A DNA stretch of 64,000 nucleotides, taken from positions 3,245,001-3,309,000 of the forward strand of contig NC_070575.1 in assembly GCF_026914185.1 (NCBI RefSeq), given 5' to 3'. The DNA comes from Puccinia triticina. Taxonomy: Eukaryota; Basidiomycota; Pucciniomycetes; Pucciniales; Pucciniaceae. A model generated the notes under the pieces. The model worked only from the letters and a program-made list of their open reading frames with translations, did not search any database and was not told the origin of the DNA. This document shows positions 12,301-23,711 of the stretch, in pieces (within the stretch, counting starts at the first letter, position 1; every line of letters begins with the position of its first letter). Made by a program: the position numbers and the translations under genes.

Positions 12301-13086
12301 TATTTCAATCAAGACACTCTTTTCATCAAAGACCCAAATCAGAAAATCCAAAAAGCAGTCAATGATTTACTGAGAGGAATCAAAATCAATCAAAGCACAG
12401 GAAGCATCACTTTGACTGCTGAAAATGCCCCAAAAAGGTTTTCTGAGTTGAAAAAAGCTTTCCTGTCTGAATCTGAATATCATCAAGCTGCATTGGATGG
12501 TAATGACATGAAAACTAATAAAAAAGGAAGAATGGACACCAATTTTTCTCGGGAGTTTCATGCCAAATCTGTTAATGAGTTTTTAGAAGTCAAGAATTTG
12601 TGGTTAAACTTCTGGGAAAAGCAGCACAACATCAAACTGGTTGATCTGAACTTTGCAATTGAACTGCTGGCAAACAATGAGTTCCCGTTGGATCTTCTGG
12701 AAATGACCTATCCATTGTTTCTCTTTTACATTCACATGTTTTTCATTGTCATTGGACCACCAATCAGATCATTGGCTAATGATCAGCGCAACAATGACAG
12801 AAATATTGCAGAACTGTTGAGAAAGGCAAAGAGAATTTTTGAGGAATTTGCGACTTCTGGCTCTTTAAGAAAATTATATGCACAGAGGAATGCAACCCGG
12901 CAGGTCCCCTCTGTGGCATGGTACTGCTTAGAATATTGGATGAAGGAGTCTGGCAATGAACAATTGATGAACATTGCTTTTGGAGGAAATAAAAATCTGA
13001 GAACCCCTTTCAAAATCTTTTTCAATACAATCTTTAGAGCCTCAATCTTGCAGTTGAACACCCACCTGACTATGTTTGAAGTTTAA
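9397..13086 (+). CDS. Large secreted protein with internal repeats and duplicated C-terminal module (intact paralogue)
   Basis: A 1,229-residue intronless frame. The chosen start (MMYPILAFLAILLSCHA) begins a clear signal peptide with a likely cut after SCHA. The upstream in-frame ATG at 9301 is rejected because the paralogue has stops there. The middle is Ser/Lys-rich and disordered, with a repeat of about 190 residues present twice (markers SSGVSxDFS, SISIQKP, SNKPL, GPYIG, VPLKK). Basic patches VPLKKMKAKHS and VLKRPK could be nuclear signals. Residues about 702-955 and 956-1229 are two divergent copies of one module: KMEILYFNKDSL versus QMERMYFNQDTL, an FWE motif, PLFL, a W...WMK motif and an FKxFFN...QLNxHL end. 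I recognise no family; a rust effector-like role is inference. Confidence 0.85.
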   Translation: MMYPILAFLAILLSCHAMQDICEPVIDNHFLSRHEETQGQHHYSQLTSTSGIKPQENIIQSPSMAQMDHENTASTLVGIRNTGQLDPGAQGQTDHHGSSIVKCSSSLSEVRFNRLPENNHNHQCGRASPITKTDSDPLHVSEAQPISGKKLTDSITKPQTKNRDIKMDFLGDFFDSAYMRTALNEGFQRHRQQFSSRGKRTHKDLEYNSMEKVKSSTASPEISKAPDTGSWLSKFGTVGKKPRTPRPLAMIGAQKMNHNLMSLEQKMIKGRSIENSKDLKEITETKHASSGVSLDFSEHLELGSISIQKPTSNHASHVTPRFATSSSPAENNMIRQVPQKVNEKMRSSGPNKPLDNITSSFPPKRSVGNVGPYIGRIREMGDRICSEPLKEKLDESVPLKKMKAKHSDFITGSNASSGVSIDFSKKEMSSISIQKPKSNHPSQVTPSCGTSSSPAEKNKRKNCDDFLEERVLKRPKTNVDLSQVSQKMIKKMQSLESNKPLKNIASSVPPRGSVGNNGPYIGKIRKMGDGIGSDLLKEKLAQPVPLKKMKLKHSDFNTGSISQLNMRPIDKGIVSNSMKIKIKIHESTKAGSHSTVQTNPARIGHVTKCMKQSGTKVLSGEDESSVRRPRYAEQQMKPHLSQAIKLVNKIGHSNQDTPSDPTSSQNSRKKLEDQLVENLKKAPLKPQERAKAIACSVLRNKTARFHLTSTIANSKMEILYFNKDSLVAEDPHKHVQDTFQKLLSSIQLGKTGSIMLHAKNFEMIYKDLHSATIKLMVLEDLAKSGLRSRKDFIHAMCVKKFDAFLKNKQMWFKFWERQTDGKIQFGREMKNEIFSSGGSAEEIFPLFLLHVQMIDHIMNPCESIREKIEDAPRLIKQAIEIFKASAPVILKKGDCRNSWRDVFPYRIWSLLKDWMKSSCTEEVQRIAFNEGQELKGIFKTFFNIVFISSFDQLNNHLWFTCKFQMERMYFNQDTLFIKDPNQKIQKAVNDLLRGIKINQSTGSITLTAENAPKRFSELKKAFLSESEYHQAALDGNDMKTNKKGRMDTNFSREFHAKSVNEFLEVKNLWLNFWEKQHNIKLVDLNFAIELLANNEFPLDLLEMTYPLFLFYIHMFFIVIGPPIRSLANDQRNNDRNIAELLRKAKRIFEEFATSGSLRKLYAQRNATRQVPSVAWYCLEYWMKESGNEQLMNIAFGGNKNLRTPFKIFFNTIFRASILQLNTHLTMFEV

Positions 13087-14910
13087 ATCTTAATCACTGT
13101 TTTTAATTTCCACTAAAGCTTCTATACAATCAGATAATTAGCTTTTGCCAGTTCTTTCACCTCAATGTCACAGCCTGTCTGATCTAGCAGAAGAGGATAA
13201 GGATTCAATTGTAATACTGATCCTAATCCCTTTCGTAATTTTGACTATAGATATGATCACATAATCAGCTTTAATCATTTCTGTCATCTAAATAGCATAA
13301 CCTTTCTGATCTAAAGGGTAAGCATCCAATTTTAATACCTAAGCTAACATTTACCTTCAAGATTCAGACAAAAAGCCCCAGAGCCACCATCTCCTCCTGT
13401 CAGCTAGTACTTGTGCATAGAGAGTAAGCTGGGCAAATGGCATGGAAATTATTAGTACTAGTCTCTTTGAAACTGATCAGCTGTTAAAACTTGGCCTCTT
13501 CTACGCAAGTGTGTAAGAAGGAACAATCCAGATAGGTGTGGATTGTGGTAGTTTGTTGTTGGCGGGGTTGCATAACAGTTTATGTCTTTAAGTTTCATAA
13601 GATCAGTGATTTATGGAAACTTAGATCATGGGTTTGGCCTGTGCCATTCTCCCAGAAAGACTTGGGGTCACCCCACAAAGTGGAGGACTTCCCGTCAATC
13701 TGAGAACTCTGATTTTTCCAGATTTCACAGGGAAATCTGGGCTTGATTGTCCCAAATCCTAGATCTGCCTAGATTTCCCTGCAAAACCTGGGAAAATCTG
13801 GGTTTCCAGATCTGCAGGAAGTCCTCCAGTCATAGTCCACTTTGCCCTTATTGTGGTATGTACATAAAACCACACGCAAGTCCCGCTGACCAACTTCAAC
13901 CCCCTTTGCCCTTCAAGCCCCCATTGCCATAGGCGGCTCAGACGGCACATAATGTTGGAGCCGCGGGGGAAAATTAAACCGTGTCTCCAGCCTCTTTATT
14001 TTGGACTGAAAAAATATTCCTTGACTGAACCATCCTTGCAAGTGATGGCCTCTTCTTTCAGCCCCACAATGTGCCAAAACCTAGCTCTATGTGAAGGATA
14101 CCGGAGTCAATTAAATTTAAGGTATGTTTGAGCTAATTGTGCAACTCATCTGGAGGGGGTGGATCAACCTCAGGCTTGTCCTAAGCTTTGTCCAATGAGA
14201 GTTTCATTTCTTGAATGAGTTCGTAGCCTCAAAGAGAAATTATACGCAGATTGAACAGGACCCTCGAATGATTGAATAGACTTTTCAGGTACCCTCACCA
14301 CTTGAGTCGGCAATCTGATCCGTTTACTCCCGCATTTCTTGCGCTTCCCCATTTCGTGCAGACCAGGTCAGGTTATGTCAATGTTGACCAGTGAGGCTCA
14401 CAGCCTAGGCAGTTGAAGCCTTATCAGACGCCTCCTAGCTTGGGGGACAGGAGCACTCCCCCAAACTGCCAAAAAAGGTTAATTCCCAGTACCATCACAC
14501 GATGTCTCAAAACGGTCTTTGGCACCACTGGGGATCTGTTTCTCCAAAAGCTGGCCGGCATCATTCACATACATACCGTTACAAACTTGCTGATTAAGTT
14601 TTTAGCAGTATCACATCTGAGAAATTGAAGTTGAGACATTCAAAGTGAACCTGCACTGCCTCATTCTTCAACCAGGCTGATTCAAAAATACATAATTTGA
14701 GTTACTGTGACCATACACCTGGTTGAAAAGTTGTTTTAAAGACTAATTAGCTGCGCATCCTTATAAGCTCTTCTTCCCTCAAAAAATTACCAGCTTACTA
14801 ATCCATCTCAATCAATCATATACTTCACAGAATCCCCTAGCCTCCTTGACTGATGAATAAATATCAAAACCCATTCCACACAAAAGAACAAAATAAATAC
14901 CCAATAACCT
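13087..14910. other. Spacer between the two secreted-protein paralogues
   Basis: No gene is supported. It contains a short inverted-repeat element (13682-13827). From about 14610 it contains the duplicated upstream region shared with 9060-9396, including the motif GTTGAGACATTCAAAGTGAA. Confidence 0.5.
13682..13827. mobile_element. Small inverted-repeat element (GGAGGACTTCC ends)
   Basis: GGAGGACTTCC near 13682 faces its exact complement GGAAGTCCTCC near 13827. The interior contains further imperfect complementary blocks around AAATCTGGG and CCCAGATTT-like words. The size and hairpin form suggest a MITE; no target duplication was confirmed. Confidence 0.45.
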
Positions 14911-16682
14911 ATGATGTATCTCATCCTGGCCTTTTTAGCTACACTTGTCTCTTGCCATGCAATGCGGGACATCTGTGAATCTTTTGATACTTCCCTTCAT
15001 GAGGAAACTCAGGTCCAAGATCATTGCTCTCAACTGGCATCATCCTTGGGTATCAAACCCCAGGAAAACATAATTCAAAGACCATCAATGGCCCAAATGG
15101 ATCATGAAAACACTGCCCGCACTCTGGTAGATATCAGAAATACTGGCCAGCTAGACCCTGGAGCTCAAGATCAAACACACCATCATGGATCTAGCATTGT
15201 TAAGGGTTTTTCATCATTATCAGCAGTAATGTTTAATAAACTTCCAGAAAATAATCACAATCATGAATGTGGGAGGGCATGGCCAATTAACAAAACAGAC
15301 TCTGATCTCCTTCATGTCCCAGAATTCCCGCCAATTTCTGAAACAAAACTCACAGATTCAATCACTAGACCCCAAACCACGAATAGAGACACAAAGATGG
15401 ATTTGTTGGGTGATTTCTTTAACTCAGCCTATATGAAAACTGCACTTCTTGAAGGATTTCAAAAACACAGAGAACCATTCTCATCAACAGAGAAAGGTAC
15501 ACACAAGGATTTGGAATACAATGCAATGGAGAATATTGGGAGCTCAACAGCAAGTCCTAAAAACAAGAAGGATCCGGGAACTGGTAGTCATCTAGGCAAA
15601 TTTGGAAAAGTAGGGAAGAATCCTAGAACACCCCATCCTTTGGCCATAATGGGGGCACAGAAAATGAATCATAATCTGATTTTGTTGGAGCAAAAAATTA
15701 CCAAACGCAGGCCCATTGAGAACTCCAACACTCTTGAACAAATCAAAGAAACCAAGCATGCTTCCTCAGGCGTATCAATTGATTTTATTAAAAATCTGGA
15801 AATGGGTTCTATTCCCATCCAGAAATGTACATCAAATCACCCAAACGTGACTCCCAGACGTGGTACCTCTATTATCCCTACAGAAAACAGCAAGATAAGA
15901 AACAAGTCTGATGGTCATCATAAGGAAAGAGTGATTAAGAGACCCAAAACCAATGTGGACCTATCACAATTCTCTCAAAAGATGAATGAAAAAATGAGAT
16001 CTCTAGGATCAAACAAACCACTGAACAAAATGGAATCCTCAGCTCCTCCCAACCAGGGAGGTAAATCAAATGAAGCAAGACAAGTTAATCCAAGCTGTGA
16101 TACCTCTGGTAGCCCTGTGGAAAGAAATGATATAAGAAAGAAATGTGATAATTATTTTGAGGAACAGTTGATTAAGAGGCCCAAAAACAATGAAGACCCA
16201 ACACAAGTTTCTCAAAAGATTGTTGAAAATGTGAGATTTTTAGGATCAAACAAACCACTGAATCCTATAGGATCCTTAGCTCCTGCCATCCAAAAAAGTA
16301 GATCAAATCACCTGGGACAAGTTAATTCCAGCTGTGGTACCTCTAGTAGCCCTGCAGAAAAAAATAAAAGAAAAAATTGTAATGATTGTTTGGAGGAAAG
16401 AGTGCTTAAGAGACCCAAAACCAATGTGGACCTTTCACAAGTTTCTCAAAAGATGATTGAAAAAATGCAATCTTTGGAATCAAATAAACCACTGAAGATT
16501 ATAGCATCCTCAGTTCCACCCAGAGGATCAATTGGAAACAATGGCCCTTACATAGGTAAAATCAGGAAGATGGGGGATGGAATAGGCTCTGACCTACTCA
16601 AAGAAAAATTAGCTCAACCAGTCCCTCTGAAGAAAATTAAACTCAAGCATTCTGATTTCAACACTAGGTCTATCTCTCAGCT

Positions 16683-17429
16683 CTAACTTAACGAAGTCCC
16701 TCTCTATGTGGAGGGGGGATGCCGTCCCGCAGGGACCCTCCAAAGGAGGGACTTATGCGCTAAGTCACTTGGCTTGCGTATGAGGATTAGGAAAAAGTGG
16801 CTTTTTCTTTCTGAAGCTCTCTACAGCTACCCTCACGCCCTTGGCAGTTACCAAGTTGCCCACCAAAGTAAGTGGCTTATCTGGGAGAATCAAGCCATGT
16901 GCTTCATGATGTTGGAAATGCTCAGCAGGTTCTCCCAGCTGACTCTTTTTGATTGCAAGCAACATTTGGCTTTTTCATGTTCAGTCTGTATCATCCACCA
17001 CATCTGACACTCGACATCAACTGCATAGAATACAGCTGGTGAAATCAGAAGCTTGCACCATAATAACAGACCCAAACACCATGGTATCTGTGTATTGTTC
17101 AATGCAGTGCCGATGCATGGAAGACGCTGGACTACAGGCAGATGCCATAACACATATTCCAGATGCGCACAAAACTTCATGGCAGCGTTGTGACCCAACC
17201 TTGAGTGCTGAAGGGAAGCGGTCAAGGTGAGCAGATGCGCACAAGTGAGGCCATCATTTAAGTCAAAACAAGGAAGCAAAATGTTCAGAAAAGCATGAGT
17301 AGGTTGGGTTTTAAAATTTTCCCCAGCCATTTGCTTAATCCTCACAGGCCGCGGGGGCGACATAGCCCGTAAGTCCCTCCTTCGGAGGTCGCTTTGCTCC
17401 CCCAAGGAGGAGGGACTTAGCTAGGTTAG
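16683..17429. mobile_element. Non-autonomous DNA transposon, 747 bp, 9-bp target duplication (MULE-like)
   Basis: Ends CTAACTTAACGAAGTCCCTC and its near-complement GAGGGACTTAGCTAGGTTAG match at 17 of 20 positions. CTCTCAGCT is duplicated on both sides (16674-16682 and 17430-17438). Nine-base duplications are typical of Mutator-like elements. Comparison with the intact paralogue proves the insertion. No transposase frame is present, so it must move in trans. Inside each end lies a further AAGTCCCTC / GGAGGGACTT inverted pair. Confidence 0.9.
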
Positions 17430-17688
17430 CTCTCAGCTGAATATGAGACCTATTGATAAGGGGATTGTATCTAATTCAATGAAAATAAAAATAAAAATCC
17501 ATGAGTCCACAAAATCTGGCTCACATTCTACAGTACAAACCAATCCAGCTAGAATTGGTTATGTGACAAAATTTATGAAGCAATCAGGAACCAAGGTGTT
17601 ATCTGGAGAAGATGAAAGCTCAGTGAGAAGGCCAAGGTATGCGGAACAACAAATGAAACCTCATTTGTCCCAGGCAATCAAACTGGTA

Positions 17689-18156
17689 CAGCCATTCTGA
17701 AAAAGCTTGGCTTTGTTGGAAGGAATTTCCACCAAAACTTTGTCTCCGATTTTCCAATAATCACTGGCAAGGTTGGACATATGTATATTCATGCCCACCT
17801 CATTCTTATATGCAGGGTGCATATACAGCATCCAGATGCCCTCAATCATCTCCTTCCTTTCATTTTTTCCTAATTCTGAGTTCAGAATCAAGTGATTTGG
17901 CCAAATTTACCCTAGATGGCACGCCGATCCTGTTCGCAAGGTTGGATGGTGCTGGTCCCAGCGGCCGGCGTGTTTTTTTCCTGCTACCAAACGGCTCGAT
18001 TGGTATGGGATCCTGCAAGAGCTGCAAGCAACTGCGCTCGCAGGTCTGGATATCATGTGTCCAACCTTGATGTTGGATGCACATACATTGGCAAATCCAG
18101 AAGGAATTTCCAGCGGAAATTCCTCACAAAGAAGCCAAGTTTTTTCGGAATGGCTG
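17689..18156. mobile_element. Non-autonomous DNA transposon, 468 bp, TA target duplication
   Basis: The terminal inverted repeats are about 42 bases, beginning CAGCCATTCTGAAAAAGCTT on the left and CAGCCATTCCGAAAAAACTT in complement on the right. The element sits between duplicated TA dinucleotides (17687-17688 and 18157-18158), as Tc1/mariner-type elements do. The insertion is proven by the uninterrupted paralogue, which reads straight through at 11335. No coding capacity is seen. Confidence 0.9.
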
Positions 18157-18507
18157 TAAATAAAGTAGGGCACTCCAATCAAGAAACTCCAAGTGACCCA
18201 ACCTCTTCTCAAAACAGCAGAAAAAAGTCCGAATATCTGCTTTTTGAGAGCCTGAAAAAGGCTCCCTTGAAAGCCCAAGAGCGGGCAAAAGCCATTGCAT
18301 GTTCAGTTCTCCACAACAAAACAGACAGATTTCACCTTACAAGCACAATTGCCAATTCAAAGATGGAAATCATGTATTTCAACAAGGATAGCCTTGTTAC
18401 TGAAGATCTTTATAAGCATGTTCAGTATACATTTCAGAAGCTTCTTTCTTCAATACAATTGGGAAAAACGGGAAGCATCATGTTACATGCAAAGAATTTT
18501 GAAATCT

Positions 18508-21500
18508 AAGTTTATTAAAGACAGACAAACACAAAAACAAAAATCAAGGGTTTCCCCCCCCCCAAAAAAGAAAAAAAACACGGCCCAAACAACACCACCG
18601 GACCCAATACCCATCCTCTTCTAAAGAGGTTTAACGTATTGGGCAGATGACCCCCAGCGCGCCGCATTTAAGGCAATTGCAAGGGGGGGCCACCAAGAAT
18701 GAGTCCTCAAACTGTGCAATTGCAACAGCGGAGTGGCTTGAGTCGACCCACTGAATGGAAGTGCAGTGAAGAGGGTTGACTGGCATTTCATCTTGGCCAC
18801 AGGTCACTCTATTTATAGGCGCAACGTTCAGCTTAACTGTCACCGCCTCACCACGACCTTCATCACCCAACCAAGACCTGCACTGGTCAACCCAACCACC
18901 GCTGCACCGTTTGCTTGCCAACCATCACCTCAACTGTTGCCAGCGTTGCTTCTCCTTGACAGCTTCAAGCATCCACCATGTGTTTCAGCCTTAAGCACAA
19001 ACATCACCTCGCCCCTTGACTTTTGTCCTCTCGCATGACTACATACTAACTCTGACCAGTCCGATTCTAATTACCTGTGAGTTTACCTCTTGATCTCAAT
19101 ACCCTCAGTTTTCATGCTTATCATCATGTTTTTGTTGTATTCGTCCTTGACCACCCGCAGGGGCACTTTGACCACCCAGCGCACGCATGATCTTTGGGAT
19201 AGCCACAAGAGACCTCAGTCTTGTTACCTAACCAAAACCAATTTTTGGCCGCCCGGGGTGGTCGAGCTGTTCCTGCAGGCAGTTGAATGCCGAAAACTTC
19301 TTCTCTGCGCAATTGACACCTTCATCGCCCTTGCTCACCACTTTTATCAGAATGCCGGCACTCGGTCCTTGCCCTTGCCAACTCTTTTGCCCGGCCTCTC
19401 CAACCCCTTCCCCCATCCTTGCCAGGATCTTTTCAGCTGGCTGTAGGGCGCGATTTTGACCGCTCTTTCCAGGTAGCCAAGGCCATGGCCCAAGTCCGTC
19501 CTTGCCCTTCATCTTCATACATGATTATCACTAATGCTTTGTGACGTCTTTCCACCCCTATATCTGATCATCAACCACCAGTTTTCCTGGTACTAGAGGC
19601 AGGATAGTTGGGGAAATACAACATCTGAATGGCTTTGAAACCTCCGCTGTCAATAATGGCTAGCTCTTCAAACAAAAAATCCCTGAGATCTTGCCCAGGA
19701 GCTCATCTATTCTGTTACACAATTGATCAGACACCGCGGACGGGTTCAACAATCAGGATGGGCGCGAAGTAACATCTGCAGTTGGCCGGTGGCCCCAGCT
19801 AGTCCCTAGCCACGCGCTCATCCACCCAACTTGCCTGCCAACGCGATATCCTTATTGGCCTCAACTCAGCTGCTACTTCTTCTGAAACTCCCCTCAGCAC
19901 GACTTGTGGTTGCCAAGTTGGAGCTATGCTTGCTAACTTCCAACTCAATAACAATCCAGTCACCGTCCGAAGCATATAAACCTCACTCTGTTCACATATC
20001 TTTTCTACTGTCTATATTCAGAAATGGGAAAGCCACGATTGCATCACAGACCCTCACTACACTGATCCAGTTCAATGGAATACAAGCTGTGTAGCTTACA
20101 ACAATAAATTCACTGCAGACAGGCAGGCAAAGCCCATATGTGAGGCTGCTGCTACAATTACCAATCTGGCTCTTCTTCCTCTCCTTTCACCCTTTTATAA
20201 ATACTCTAGGTCTTCACTAAACCCATAAGTCAGCTCATCAATCTTTCCCCTTTTCAAAACCTCTTTTCATCTATTTCTATCTACCTGCCAAGAATTGCAA
20301 TTCAATGTACTCTGTTCCAAATTTCATTTTGCTAGAGGTTCAGAAAATTTTGGTGGTTAGATTTGGAAATTTTTGGGCAAAAATGTGAGCAGTTGTGAAC
20401 ACAGCTAGCACCCAACCTTGGGAATTTGAGGCTGATTCCGCATGGGGATCACTTGCAAGTGCCTGATATCACTGATTCAATTGCTATCAGTGGAAATGAA
20501 GGTCCACGTCTGGAGGAATTCATTTTTTGTGCAGATGGATAACTCTCACAGAGTGTAAATTTACCAGAATTGAAGCAATTGAGTTTTGAAAAGATGGCTA
20601 CAGCTGGAATCTTGGTCACATAGCACCCTCACCCTGTACTTGGCCCCCTCTTTGACTACTATGCCACATTACATTACTGTTCTGTTTGCCGCAGAAGGCT
20701 GTCTCTCCCTCTCATGTATTTAAGAGATTACTAGAGTCCAAGGCAGCTACGCCGCCGCACTCACAATGTATTCCTGTGGAAAACTCTCTCTCTCAATGAA
20801 AGGTTGAGCTGTTTTTATAATCCTAACCTCGGCACCACATCCACCCGGGGCGTCCGCCTCAACTCTCAATGCATAAGACATCCCCGCCGCCCAAACTTCT
20901 GCTGAGCTGTCCCGCCCAACAACTCTTTGTTGATGAAAGCATTTCTCTCCCCTCTAATCCAGGATGCCACATCCCCCCGCTCAGGCCATCACCAACACGC
21001 CACCAACCTCACAACCGCCCCCATCACGTTTCCTCTCATTACCTGCATCAAACCCCATGGACAAACAAATCAAAAGGACCCATTTTTTGCAAAATTCAAT
21101 CAACCAATTGACTCAAAGACAGGACCCCCGGAGACGAAAACTAGAGAAAATGCCCTCCGTGAAGGCAGGGAAGCACCAACTCAATCCCACGTTACAATTA
21201 CAACCCCAGCATTCCTCTAAAAGTTGGCATTCAACGAGCTTGACGAACCCTTGGAATCTGTGTCAAGGAGATCCTCCGCCAAAATTGTTGCATGTGTTAC
21301 CTGACCACCATGCGCTCAAGAAGTCAGCCAAGCTATCATGCCGTTAAACTTGGGAGAATCCGAACCTCAACAACCATCCACAGAAAAGTTCTCCAGAACC
21401 CATCCAACAAACCCCTGTAGGCAAGCCTACCTCCGGCAATCAATGATAACCCCCGCGGAAAATTATCAGTGAGGAAGCGGAGCACACAATGCACCCGGAA

Positions 21501-21559
21501 AACTTCACCGTTGGGCTGGTCCAATGATCAGTCTTCCTCCAAATAAGCTTTTGAGTTAA
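18508..21559. other. Decayed repeat region without supported genes
   Basis: 18530-18600 is A/C-rich. 18660-18730 in reverse encodes a degenerate Cys-rich peptide resembling a retroelement zinc knuckle and related to one near 2000. The remaining open frames are short, overlap on both strands and have no recognisable domain. 20200-20840 is AT-rich. I see nothing further. Confidence 0.35.
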
Positions 21560-22882
21560 ATTAAAGACTAACCTCCTCATCATGCTCAAGCGTTAGGCCC
21601 ACCAACATCCCACTTGCTCCTTGCCATGTTGGCTTGTTCTGCAGCTTCACAATTCTTCCAATTCCAGCAACGCGAACCCTTTCCCATTCTTTGTGATTCT
21701 TTCTGAGGTTTGATTCCCTCTCATTGCCTGCATTCCAAGTGAGCTGGGGCACACACATGAAATTCACGCCCCAAATATCTCCAGCAATGGTGTACACTTT
21801 ACCAACTTTGAGAGGCAAATCCGACGCGTTGTTGGTCCTCAAGGCCACTGGAAATATCTTGTTACTATGAGCCCATGAAACGCCCAACGATACCGCGTAG
21901 CTTTTACTTGCAAGTGGAGTGCGGCCATCTGGAAGCCTGAGATACTGTTGGGCCTGACTAATTCTGTCAGTATACTGCAGTTATTCAGCAAGCGATAAAC
22001 TCACTTCAGCAACCGGCACAAACTTCCCAAAAAACCTCATCCAGTCGTCAGCATCAAACAAATCTTCCCCGACTGCTACACTCAGACTTGTTTGGTGGAC
22101 CATGAATTTTTGATGCGAAGCGCAGATTGGTTTCTAGAATGATTGAGCTAGGGGGTCCCGCGGCAATGAAGGCTTTGATGACGGGGTTGATCTCTGGAGC
22201 GGTGTTGACAATTCGGCAGAACAAGCCAGCTTTTTAACAAAATCAATTCCACCCTGGAAAGTCAGTTTCCTGGGACAGATTGGTTTGTTGCAGACCCCGA
22301 CAACACAAATGTCCCCATTGCGGCAAAAACTTACACCTATGTTGTTTAAGCCATGCCACAGGATTTTCCATCGGACCCCGAGGTTCTCCTGCACTTGCAC
22401 TACAACAAGGACTGTCGCAACCGCCGTTTCCAGAATGTCAGGTGATGATTCCAGTCTACCAGCGCCTGCGTCCTTGTGTAAGCGTTTCAGGGAGTATGTC
22501 AGGGTTTGGTCTACCACCCAAAATATCCGTGAAAACAATCTCACTCTTCCCATCACTGGGCATTGTCGTCGGACCCTGGAAACAACAACTTCCCCTGAAA
22601 AAACTGTTGCCTTTATTTAAAGCCCGCTCCAACGCCTCGCCGTGGCAGCGGCGCCCAGCTTCTATTGTTGTTCCCAGCGACTTGCCCAATGTAGACCTGC
22701 TGTACATTGCCCCCAAAGCAGCTATCAGACAAGGCCGGGCCCTCAACATTTAGCAGTCTCAGTTCAACATCCACTGTCTCACCCACATCCTTCCGACCAG
22801 CAGCAACAAGAAAAAAAGGGCCAAAGTAACAAAAGTGGTCAAAATTAAGATTCCTGTTGTCATTGTTACCCGCTTGAAACAA
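21560..22882 (-). pseudogene. Unidentified coding remnant, probably a repeat-family protein
   Basis: Three minus-strand segments look coding: 22613-22882 (FGPFFLVAAGRKDVGETVDV), 22134-22556, and 21561 to about 21950 (SYAVSLGVSWAHSNKIFPVA). They are separated by frame changes and stops. I cannot name the family. The composition suits a rust repeat-associated protein, but that is a guess. No introns could be placed with confidence. Confidence 0.3.
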
Positions 22883-23711
22883 GGGTCCACTTGCCCGCCC
22901 TTATCCCATTAATGACGCCGCCTCCCTCTTTTGGTGTTCAAGAAGGTTCTCCAAAGCGTCCTTTTCATAGCTTGACGACTACCTTGCTGCGCAAAATCTC
23001 AGCTTTCTGAAAATTTGCAATTGTTCCTTGTTGATTTTTCTTTCCTGTGCGCTTATCACACTACCAAGATGGATGAATTTGTGATGTCGTATATTGATCA
23101 ATATAGCGTATATTGATCAATTTATATTGATCAATTTTTTTTTTTTTTATTATTCCTCTTGATACCTTTGTCTGTTTTCCATGTCTCCTTGATACTATTC
23201 TATAATCTCTCTCCTTCTGCCTGTGTTAGCTTCAAGCCACAGGAATTTTTTTTTTCTTTTGCCTGATAACATTCATAAATTTCTACATACACCACTCAAT
23301 TCTTCCTGAAAAAAAGACATTGCAAGTTTTACGATTAATCCAGGGTAGCTGAGGGGTCTCAAATTTTTTTTCTTTTTTTTTTTACTTCAACAATTGATGT
23401 TATCAGAAGTCTGCAAATCAACTTTTTTTCAAAAGAGGAAAAACATTGACCCCTGACCTCTCTCATGATACCATCCTGCGCACATTTTTAATTTGGTTGG
23501 TTGAACTTGCTCAAGATATTGCATATCATACTTATGCATAGAAGGCCTTTTTGAAATTAGTTTACCATTGTTTAGCATATTTTTGTCAGGTTCTTTTTTT
23601 TATCTACTTTTGTTATCAACCACAGGTTAATGAGGAATATTTCCACATAAAATTTCATTGGACAATTTTTCTGCATATAAAACCCAGAAATATTTTAAAA
23701 TATAATTTATT

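Larger units (their letters stand above)
14911..18507 (+). pseudogene. Second secreted-protein paralogue, split by two transposons and 3'-truncated
   Basis: Begins MMYLILAFLATLVSCHA, the same signal peptide as the upstream paralogue, and stays open to 16682. Its disordered region has about three copies of a ~75-residue unit (markers KRPKxNxDxxQVSQK and SNKPL) against fewer in the intact gene. A 747-bp element (16683-17429) and a 468-bp element (17689-18156) interrupt it. Sequence on either side continues in the ancestral frame, so both insertions entered an open gene. Similarity stops at 18507 inside the first C-terminal module (HAKNFEI then TAA), so the rest of module one and all of module two are missing. 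The unbroken 16-kb-side frame would still yield a secreted protein of about 590 residues. Confidence 0.85.

Noticed and set aside
18655..18735. Minus-strand CNCLKCGALG peptide as a retroviral-type zinc knuckle
   Set aside because: The His of the CCHC pattern is missing and no gag or pol lies nearby. Noted only as a degenerate relative of a fragment near 2000.
22280..22753. 157-codon plus-strand frame with CPHCGKNLHLCC resembling a zinc finger
   Set aside because: It is opposite the more coherent minus-strand remnant, and the Cys/His spacing fits no known finger over a useful length.
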